A stretch of DNA of 64,000 bases from Cryptomeria japonica. Lineage: Eukaryota; Streptophyta; Pinopsida; Cupressales; Cupressaceae. This document shows positions 57,901 through 64,000 of this stretch, in pieces; the first letter of the stretch is position 1; each line of letters begins with the position of its first letter. Made by a program: the position numbers and the translations under genes. The stretch covers positions 50,003,136 to 50,067,135 of the forward strand of contig NC_081414.1 in NCBI RefSeq assembly GCF_030272615.1, written 5' to 3'. The notes beneath the pieces are model-generated. The model made no database searches. It was not told the DNA's origin and worked only from the letters and a program-made list of their open reading frames with translations.

Positions 57901-58800
57901 GCTCTTAGGTGGAGATCGACTTCTCGGACCATATCCCATGCTTGAGGCACCAATTGGAGGAGGAGCATGTTGCATATATGGATGATATTGATCATACACA
58001 TGTTCATATGGAGGAGGTCTATAGTGATGTTGTGTATATGGGCCACTTGGTATAGATTCATGTTGAGGAACACCATATCTATTTTGTGCATGTATACCAT
58101 ACTCTACAGGCATGTCATGTTCTAATGTGTTGCCCCCAAATTTGACATGGGCTTTCCTTGTGTCCAAATTTTGAGCATGCCTTTGAATATTCAATTGCTT
58201 TGGTGGCTGATCCTTAGCATTGGTATGTGATTGAGCATATTTCTCTGCATAAGACTTCCATAATGGTCTGCGAAGGTGAGTATCGTATGCTTGACTATGT
58301 GTGTATGGGACCTCTGGTTTTTGAAACAAAGATGATGGTGATTTAGGTACCATATGTGGTCCTCTATTGCCTCCACTATTAGGCCTTCTTTGATCCATGT
58401 TGGAGTGAGTTTGTTGCAAAGGCCGATTTTCCATTATTTGAGACATGTCAAAAGCATGAGGTATCTTGGCCCCACTTTGTGCCATCATTTGTAAGAAGTA
58501 TTGTCTATCCCTCCTCATTATTTCCTCAACCAATTGATTGAAGTGGGGATTCATAATGGATTCTTCCACATCTGTTGAATGTACGAAAAAGTTGTCCATA
58601 TTGTCATTATGTGTAGCATTGTTGTTTGTAGTGTCCATGTTCTCAACATTTGGAATGTTTCTATAGGCATCCATGTCAGGTAATGTAGTATGATCAAAAT
58701 TGAAAAAGATATCATTGTCATACTCATAAGAACTCATGTTTGCGGACTCTTGAGCCTCTTTAGTTTGTCTCCTAGATTTTTTAAAACGGGTTTCAACCAT
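54952..58800 (-). CDS. Gag-protease polyprotein of the Tat element, open over 1282 aa
   Basis: The intact frame starts at the ATG at 58800 and has a basic start and an Asn/Asp-rich N-terminus. Capsid-like retrotrans_gag text lies at residues ~345-510 (FDKYRGKGDPKAHIRQFF, GDQAMEWFSQLPPGIKSW, FASFLQRWRNLASR). A zinc-binding CX2HX4HX4C module is at 616-629 (CEFHKSKGHKTGNC). An aspartic protease with RVLIDGGAGLNICTLS (Asp ~857) and NILLGRPWIH follows. A G-patch-like segment is at ~1100-1130 (GKGFKILQKFGYDGKSPLG). The gag part forms the particle; the protease processes it and pol. No stop interrupts it, unlike pol. Translation ends with TAA at 54954-54952, four bases from the inserted block. Confidence 0.9.
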   Translation of the reverse strand: MVETRFKKSRRQTKEAQESANMSSYEYDNDIFFNFDHTTLPDMDAYRNIPNVENMDTTNNNATHNDNMDNFFVHSTDVEESIMNPHFNQLVEEIMRRDRQYFLQMMAQSGAKIPHAFDMSQIMENRPLQQTHSNMDQRRPNSGGNRGPHMVPKSPSSLFQKPEVPYTHSQAYDTHLRRPLWKSYAEKYAQSHTNAKDQPPKQLNIQRHAQNLDTRKAHVKFGGNTLEHDMPVEYGIHAQNRYGVPQHESIPSGPYTQHHYRPPPYEHVYDQYHPYMQHAPPPIGASSMGYGPRSRSPPKSNLEQQIRDLQKKMEDINTPKPTYAMRDICPYPFDKSIPMPPFPTHFVTPKFDKYRGKGDPKAHIRQFFTTCIEVAAEETYLMRLFPQSLGDQAMEWFSQLPPGIKSWGDLAEAFIQHFSYNIETDISVTTLCNTKQKEGESFASFLQRWRNLASRCSCEIPQKQMVEMFTQNVNKDIGYDLRKACLSTFKDVIEKGLATEKVLIEQGVIKIFKENKDDFKGKDKPRFWNKNKNTVNDGVVDANTVRPKFIFSGSSPTNNQVNTQTTSRSRRTYNPLGEPLESVFKKLVANKVITVPDFPPYEPKAKPNWWNDDEYCEFHKSKGHKTGNCHRLKNIIQDLIDRGDIEIEGHSSNQEHEMFKEPLPKHDKGKAKATDDQTNYTKTSYNYDSTINHISMDNYVSTIIIKDKTSENSTWRPRIVLKGVGSSSEPTSECHVTTRRGKITLQGAPAKNTASSSTKPEYDLVEQLGKTLTLISILELLRISPAHKAILDKILRDTAIPTDLNVDQFQPMVGYLSIPHSLTFTEADDAFVSQPHNAPLHVEAFIHKHQIKRVLIDGGAGLNICTLSTIKQLRYSDKAVNSTNQITIKAYDDEERSSKGTVTLPLRVGPVTKDVVCQVLDLDLTYNILLGRPWIHEMRAVPSTYHQCIKFPHNGVEVTVNGDPNPFIYCNNLRSKTETIIPSNREAIPSSAYIDPESLKPSTSKQGELKGKFQDKGMGEYTLNQTMYLRQVMSSPKEYGRPHPNKQVSIMILKWDPTTFQRWGELEEEDLYKMLYKDNEDDTQDHISLPCEKYGKGFKILQKFGYDGKSPLGLRKEGIIEPLQPELPLKKERSKGLGFLTSKVHTQRTEEALQIKAAKIQQEDRYSTDSNEWEWGSDKSSSDYELTEIFREPDEPTEEEEFYNKFRVGQETTHEDSTQSLPQGSRLCKAEKSNPSRSPLPNSKEREGRVTRVDGFHLGETLHSKEGLKPTRSNPTRCKIGF

Positions 58801-59304
58801 GAACTAGGTATTGACCAAGATGTGTGAGACTAGATGAAAATGAAAAAAAATATGGAAGACCAAGAGTTGAATGGAATGTAAATGAATCTGAGATGTACTT
58901 GCAATGTCCAAAGTGTAAGACCAAGTATGTATGTAGTAGAGTAGGTGTGACTTCCAAAGAGAGGATAGTTTCTCTTGATGAGGTAAGTTGACCTTGACTC
59001 TAAGTAAGACCAAATGAGACCCAAAGGTAAGAAACCTTGATGAGGGACCACTTAGCAAAGTGTTGTTGTATGTAGTGTGTTGACAAAGTATGATGAGGAC
59101 AAGCAAGTGACCTTTTGACTCAAGTTTAGACAATTGTGAATGTAAAGTGAGATGTGAAGCAATGATGGACTTTGTGAGACCCAAGGACAGGTTGACTGCT
59201 AAATGAAACCCTGGAGAAATGACCTAGGAAGCTCAAGAATTCCAAAACTGACTGTGTTTGTTTGTTGGACTGTAAAGTTTTTTTTTGTTTTTTTCAATTC
59301 TAAA

Positions 59305-59490
59305 CGCAGACGTGCCTGTATACTTCACAGACGCGGTTTCCTGACACAGACGTGGCTCTGTTCAACACAGATGCGTCTTTGAGATTTTTTTGCCAAGTGT
59401 AATGTTGATTCTGGGAACACAGACGCGTTTCTGCCCTTCACAGACGCAGTTATACAACACAGACGCTATTATGTCAGACACAGACGCGTT
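59305..59490. repeat. CACAGACGCG motif cluster A
   Basis: About eight copies of C[AG]CAGACG[CT]G or one-mismatch variants lie at spacings of roughly 18-55 bp in the plus-strand orientation. Spacers are T-rich and differ from copy to copy. Confidence 0.88.
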
Positions 59491-60712
59491 TCTGCAAAAT
59501 TTGTGCAATTTTTTCCTATCTGTGAAGTTGTTTTGTTGTGACCAAAATCTGACTGTTTGACTATTTTTCATGACAAGAGGACACAGTTTTGATGAAGACC
59601 CAATGTTTGCAAGTGTCTAGACTCAAAATGACTCCAAGAAAAGTGTGTTGTTTGATGTAAAAAAAAATCTTTTGCATACACTTGAACACACAAAAGACAC
59701 AATGTTTTGCTGTTTGGTCTTGAATGTTTTGAATGTTTAAAATAAGTCAAGCACAATTCTTATGGCTGGCCAAGACAATAGTTGTTGATCCCACATGGGG
59801 TTTTACCCCCGAGGCTACGCTATTCAGAGCGGATACTTAGATGCTTGACCTCACTGGCTCCACCCTCGGCACTCACTTCTCGGGTCAACCAAGCATCAGT
59901 CCCCACGAAAACTCCCCGTGGCGAACTTTGTATCTCTACTAAGAACCGTATGTGTGTGGGCCACTACCAGAGGTCCGACCTCCTGCCTCAACAACTAGAA
60001 GGATTTTGGCTTCTAAAACAAAAAGGTGCTAGTAAGGGCATCCGCTCATGTGGCCATACATGCAGCACTTTCAGCTCTGTAAATACAGAAGGCTCCCAAC
60101 CGGTAGGGGTTACGCCCTACAACTGATCAAATAAATTTGATCAAACGGGTTTATGGGGAGACATAGTGTCGGTATGAACTAATCAGCACACGTTATCCAT
60201 AGTTTTCACCATGAATACAGTTGTTTATAGTGGTTCGGAAGAGGTAGGTTTTCCTCGCTACCACTTGGGTCGTTCTCTTCTCACTAGTAGTCCTAATGAC
60301 CACACGGGAAGACAAGCCCTCTAAAGATTAAACAAAAAGAGCCTATTGCTCAAGACACAAAAGACAATGATTCAATTTTAGTGCACCAATTGAAGTGTTT
60401 GCTAGTCTATGAAAACAAGGCACACAATAAGAATCCAAAAACCCTTGCCAAGGACCTGCAACAAAGAGTTGTTAGTAGTTTGGATTGTTTCAAATGATCA
60501 CCCCTTTCTGCAAGCACACAAGTTAGGTAAATTTTAAATCCAAAGACTTTGTGAAAATAGGGGCCTTCAACCAAACGATTTTGCTTTCAAGACAAGCTAC
60601 ACCAATTTTGTTAGCTAGATCTGAAAATGTTAGCTCAAAATAAACCAGATCTGAAACCCTAAATGCAAAATCCAAAACTGAATCAATAAAACCCAAAATT
60701 TGAAACTATTGA

Positions 60713-60970
60713 ACGCAGACGCAATTACCCTCAACACAGACGCGACTTCATGACATAGACGCGGTTCTGTGAGGCACAGACGCGACTATAGAACGCAGAC
60801 GCGATTTCTGGACACAGACGTGGTTAAAAACACCGCAGACGCGACTTAATAACACAAACGCGCTTTCCCGGAACCTGCAAAATAAAATACTACCAGTAAC
60901 ACAGACACGATTCCAGATGTCGTAGACGCGCCAAAAAAACAAAAACGCGATCTGAAAGTGCGCAGACGCG
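60713..60970. repeat. CACAGACGCG motif cluster B
   Basis: About twelve copies of the same motif (CACAGACGCG, CGCAGACGCG and close variants) lie in the same orientation as cluster A, mostly 18-24 bp apart. Confidence 0.88.
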
Positions 60971-61059
60971 GGAATATCAAAATGCTACCGAAAACGTCAG
61001 ATCTGCAACTTCAAAATACAAAATCTGCAACAAGGATGTTAAATGCAAAAGGGACAAGA

Positions 61060-61077
61060 GTCCCACCGGGCGTGCCA
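61060..61077 (-). promoter_or_regulatory. Primer-binding site of the Tat element
   Basis: The minus strand reads TGGCACGCCCGGTGGGAC three bases after the 5' LTR, so the primer tRNA should end GTCCCACCGGGCGTGCCA. The TGG start and position fit a primer site. I could not assign the tRNA from memory; it is not initiator Met. Confidence 0.72.
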
Positions 61078-61421
61078 AAATATATATGGTGAAAATGGAT
61101 AACAATAATAATGATATTGAAAGGCTAAATGAATTCAACCACAAAAACCCTAGCCTAACAACAACAAAGATCCACCATAACATATGAAGATTACCCAAGA
61201 CAATGCAAATCAAATGAAATCACAAAGATTATACCATCACATGTCCAATAGGGTTTGAATCTCCATTCTTCCTATCTCCATTGATCTTGCTTGATATATT
61301 TGCTCTCAGATTTTATGTGCGCAAGAGCTCAACAAAGAACGGAATGTGGTTGCAAGTAGGATCGTAGTGTAGTCAATTGCATAAATTGATACATTAGGGT
61401 TTGATAATGAAGGAAGCATCT

Positions 61422-61430
61422 CCTTATATA
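61422..61430 (-). promoter_or_regulatory. TATA box in the 5' LTR
   Basis: TATATAAGG on the minus strand, within TCTTCTATATAAGG. The same text is present in the 3' LTR and in the solo LTR at 30352-31120, the best-kept part of these LTRs. Confidence 0.6.
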
Positions 61431-61590
61431 GAAGACACAATAAGAAATGGAGGGATAAGATTGAGTGGTGTAAAAGGAGGTCGGCTATGATTAGAGGGTA
61501 GGTAAAAGAAATAATAAAATAATGAAAGGGGTAGGTAGTGTAGGAATTAAGAGATGAATGACATGTGTCATTGGTAGAAAAGGTTAATGA

Positions 61591-61774
61591 ATTAATTAAA
61601 TAAATATTTATTTATTTAATTAATAGAAGAAATGAGATCAATTAAATAAATAAGATATTTATTTAATTTAGGAAAAGGATAATTTAAATAAATAAAGGTA
61701 TTTATTTAAATGAAAAATAAGGCTAGAAGAGGATAAATGGATTAATTAAATAAATAAAGATTTATTTAATTAAT
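61591..61774. repeat. Four successive AT palindromes in the 5' LTR
   Basis: Matches 46461-46644 almost base for base; the first unit (61591-61624) again has perfect 16-bp arms. Confidence 0.85.
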
Positions 61775-61836
61775 AGAAGAATTAAGCTTAGATAATTAAA
61801 TAAATAGATTGGACAATTTTGGGTGTCTACACAAAT

Positions 61837-63359
61837 TAAGCAAAAAAATTGCTATAAATAACACCAAAACTAACTCCTTTTTTTTGCCAAAAAAAAATTC
61901 CCAATGCAATTCACCAAATTAAAATCACGAGATTATATAATTTAATAATTTTAAATTAATCATAAATATAATATAATTGAATACAACCATTCATAAGTTC
62001 AATTCGATACAATTTATTCTTCTTTTATGAAATTTATAACTCTCTTTCATTGTTTCACTATGCTTGTGGTTTCAAGATAGATTTTTATTTCATTTCTAAT
62101 TAGAAAATAGCCTAGCATGCTTATAATAACTCATTTTCTATTTTACATAAATTTCCTAAGTCATTAGTTTTCATGAATAAGTATCCCTACTTTTCCTCTA
62201 GAACGCTACCATTCACATGATTTCAATAAAAATTCAAATTAAAATATAACTGCATTTAGCAACCATATCCCTTATTCTCTCACTAAATTGTTGTTGAAAA
62301 CCTATGAGTATGTAGCCTTACTTTTTGTTCTCTAAGTTTTTCTTTTGAGTTTTTATACTTGTTGAATCCTAAAACGTGTGTGATTGTTTGTTCTCCAAGA
62401 AACCCTAAAAATAGAAAAGTTAGTTCCTTTCTTCACTTATTTTATATTCTAAATTAAGTTTAACTACTAAATTTTGCTCAAATCATCAAATAAGAGGATT
62501 AAAATAATTAATATCATTTAGTCATTTACAATGTTTATCCTCTATATAATTCTAACTTAGATTTTTTTTAATTAATATTCTAAGAATATGAATTAAGTAA
62601 TTAATTAATTATAATTATCTTTTTATAAACTTTACAAAGTTTACATACAATTCGATTTAACTAAATGAAACACATTAGCTCTTCAATTCCAATTATAATT
62701 TAGTTAATTCTAATCTTTGACAAAAAAATTAATTATTCAAAATAATTAAATTAATTATTATTCTAGTTATGTTAATTAAATTACTAAGATACAAATTTTA
62801 CTTCATAATTAGGATTAAATGTTCACACATTCCACCTACTAGGTTTAGATCTTTCTACATTACCTATTCCTAAAAAATTTTAAAAATAAAATTATAATAT
62901 AACTTAATACAATATGATTAGATAATTTAATAACTCAATAATCAAATACCAAACAAAAAAAAATACATTAATCCATATCAAGTACAATCACATAAAATAA
63001 TATCTAATCAAATAGCACAATCTCATGTCCAAATCACAAAGATCTTAATAACATGATGACCCAAGTATTTGTAAAATAATAATAACATAAAACATAGTCG
63101 AAATTGTAAATCATCACATGAAAATGAAGGATATTTCTTGCAAAAGATGTCTTCACCTCTCAAAGTATCACCCTTCTCACACAACTCCTCTCATAGATCT
63201 TTTTCTTTTCTAATAGGTCTATTTATAAGTTTGATCCTTTTGCGGCCCAAGACATTCATTATATCCATGTAGGTTTCCTTTTGGGAATCCACTCGAATTA
63301 CATATCAATTGATATTGTGAGGTGATTCATGAATATATTAAATAAGGAAAAATGAAATA
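61837..63359. other. AT-rich flank, no gene seen
   Basis: Very AT-rich sequence with no domain-bearing frame. Text such as CTAGGTTTAGATCT (62843) also occurs near 45655 on the other flank, perhaps from a shared older repeat. Confidence 0.45.
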
Positions 63360-63640
63360 CATATAGAAGTTTAAAGACTATAGATGATAAAGCTAGTGGA
63401 TAAATCACTAGACTAATCTTCTCCAAAATAACGAATGGTCCAACTTCAAAGCTTTTTCCAAATTTATATAAATCTTTTGATCTCTAACATTTAAAATACT
63501 TTATCTACTACTTAAAACTCTTTAGATACTTTTTTAAGTCAACATAACTTTTTTGTTGATATGTACCTTCCTTATGCCCTTATCTAATTATCTAAACCTT
63601 CCTATTATACTCTTCAAGCATATAAAAATCAAAGTGACCC
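63360..63640 (-). pseudogene. Decayed Ty3/gypsy integrase C-terminus
   Basis: On the minus strand broken frames read QQKSYVDLKKYLKSF, then YKFGKSFEVGPFVILEKISL and VIYPLAL. This is the pattern of the gypsy integrase tail (QKSYAD...K-F, then the GPF/GPY module and Y-x-L-x-L). Several stops are present. It is independent of the Tat element and much older. Confidence 0.5.
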
Positions 63641-64000
63641 CTATTATCTAAATCATATTTATCGGTAGAAGTGGTAAGGTTCATTTATATTCAAATTTAT
63701 CTCTCATTTTAACCATCTTTATATACCATAATTAGCCCATTTGTGCTCCATTTATATATTATATCCTAACCTTTTTAATATTATTGTTGCATATGATTAG
63801 ATACAAATAAGTGATTTAATTCATTTTTAAGGTAAAATATGAAAACCAATCATTAAATCATATTTATTAATCAACATTTTCATTTTGACCTTGAGAAAAT
63901 AGTTGTGGCAACATGTTGAAGAAGATGGAGACAAAACACTTCCCATAGATCATGAATACATTATCAAACAATCTAATTATGATTTCTAATTAGTTTCCTC
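63641..64000. other. AT-rich sequence to window end, no gene seen
   Basis: Probably more of the decayed gypsy element; nothing further is recognisable. Confidence 0.4.

Larger units (their letters stand above)
58801..61059 (-). other. Long 5' leader of the Tat element
   Basis: 2.26 kb lie between primer site and gag ATG. The leader holds two clusters of a CpG-rich CACAGACGCG motif (59305-59490 and 60713-60970) around a GC-richer island (59780-60320). A short perfect inverted repeat, TGATCAAA/TTTGATCA, lies at 60124-60143. No coding frame on the element strand is supported. Confidence 0.75.
45951..61831 (-). mobile_element. Large Tat-lineage Ty3/gypsy element with dual RNase H
   Basis: It spans ~15.9 kb. 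Minus-strand order: 5' LTR (61831-61081), primer site (61077-61060), long leader (to 58801), gag-protease (58800-54952), an inserted block (54948-53960), then pol as RT, RNase H, second RNase H and integrase (53972-50029). A long 3' region with an antisense plant-mobile-domain ORF, a polypurine tract (46702-46689) and the 3' LTR (46688-45951) follow. The second, archaeal-type RNase H after the normal one marks the Tat lineage (Retand/Ogre-like). Flanking 5-mers are AAAAT (left) and CAAAT (right), a duplication with one mismatch. The LTRs differ by about 12 substitutions and one complex indel by eye, so the insertion is fairly young, but pol carries seven stops. Confidence 0.92.
61081..61831 (-). 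repeat. 5' LTR of the Tat element
   Basis: On the minus strand it starts TGTAGACACCCAAAATTG at 61831. TATATAAGG lies at 61430-61422, and the LTR ends at CCATTTTCACC then ATATATA. Versus the 3' LTR I count about 12 substitutions and one complex ~13-bp indel (near 61780). The terminal CA has changed to TA here. Confidence 0.88.

Noticed and set aside
59782-60126. 114-aa plus-strand open frame in the Tat leader
   Set aside because: No recognisable domain, and open mainly because the island is GC-richer; no start context or splice support.
61060-61077. tRNA gene fragment
   Set aside because: Only the 3'-end complement is present and it lies exactly beside the LTR; it is a primer-binding site.

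Overview
The window looks like a retrotransposon-rich plant nuclear genome, most likely a gymnosperm (conifer-type). The case rests on long gene-poor AT-rich stretches, L1-type LINEs, Ty1/copia remnants, a chromodomain Ty3/gypsy element, a very large Tat-lineage Ty3/gypsy element and only two host-gene signals. The species is not identified, and the gymnosperm call is inference.

Layout. 1-2.6 kb: a palindromic GTTCTAG repeat array, then the last two exons of a split host gene (calycin-like, DUF3598-like). 3.5-10.6 kb: a nearly full-length but dead L1-type LINE on the minus strand, bounded by an 11-bp direct repeat; an 802-bp solo LTR (TG...CA, 5-bp duplication CAAAG) sits in its endonuclease region. 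13-21 kb: decayed copia material, including a recognisable minus-strand reverse transcriptase/RNase H relic. 21.1-22.5 kb: the 3' end of a second LINE with an RNase H domain. 22.9-23.9 kb: the one intact host gene, an intronless F-box/kelch protein, with a 62-bp tandem duplication carrying the TATA-like box just upstream. 24.5-25.1 kb: a 602-bp solo LTR (duplication GAGAA). 30.35-31.12 kb: a solo LTR (duplication ATAAT) related to the LTRs of the large element at 46-62 kb. 37.9-45.1 kb: a plus-strand chromovirus (LTR, initiator-Met primer site, gag, protease, RT, RNase H, integrase, chromodomain, truncated right LTR), inactivated by amber stops and frameshifts. 45.95-61.83 kb: a ~15.9-kb minus-strand Tat-lineage element with near-identical LTRs, a 1282-aa gag-protease ORF, and RT, RNase H, a second RNase H and integrase in one frame broken only by stops. 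61.8-64 kb: AT-rich sequence with a decayed gypsy integrase tail.

The most unusual material lies inside the Tat element. Between integrase and the 3' LTR it carries, antisense to its own genes, a plant-mobile-domain ORF with a plausible small first exon and a TATA-like box. The putative intron of that gene holds about ten hairpins whose loop is conserved while the stem arms change in a complementary way. The leader carries two clusters of a CpG-rich ~10-bp motif. A ~980-bp block with 31-bp GC-rich tandem repeats separates gag from pol and looks like a separate insertion. The LTRs carry four successive AT palindromes whose order is kept in the divergent solo LTR at 30.4 kb.

All positions and comparisons were read by eye from the sequence; no alignment or database search was run.
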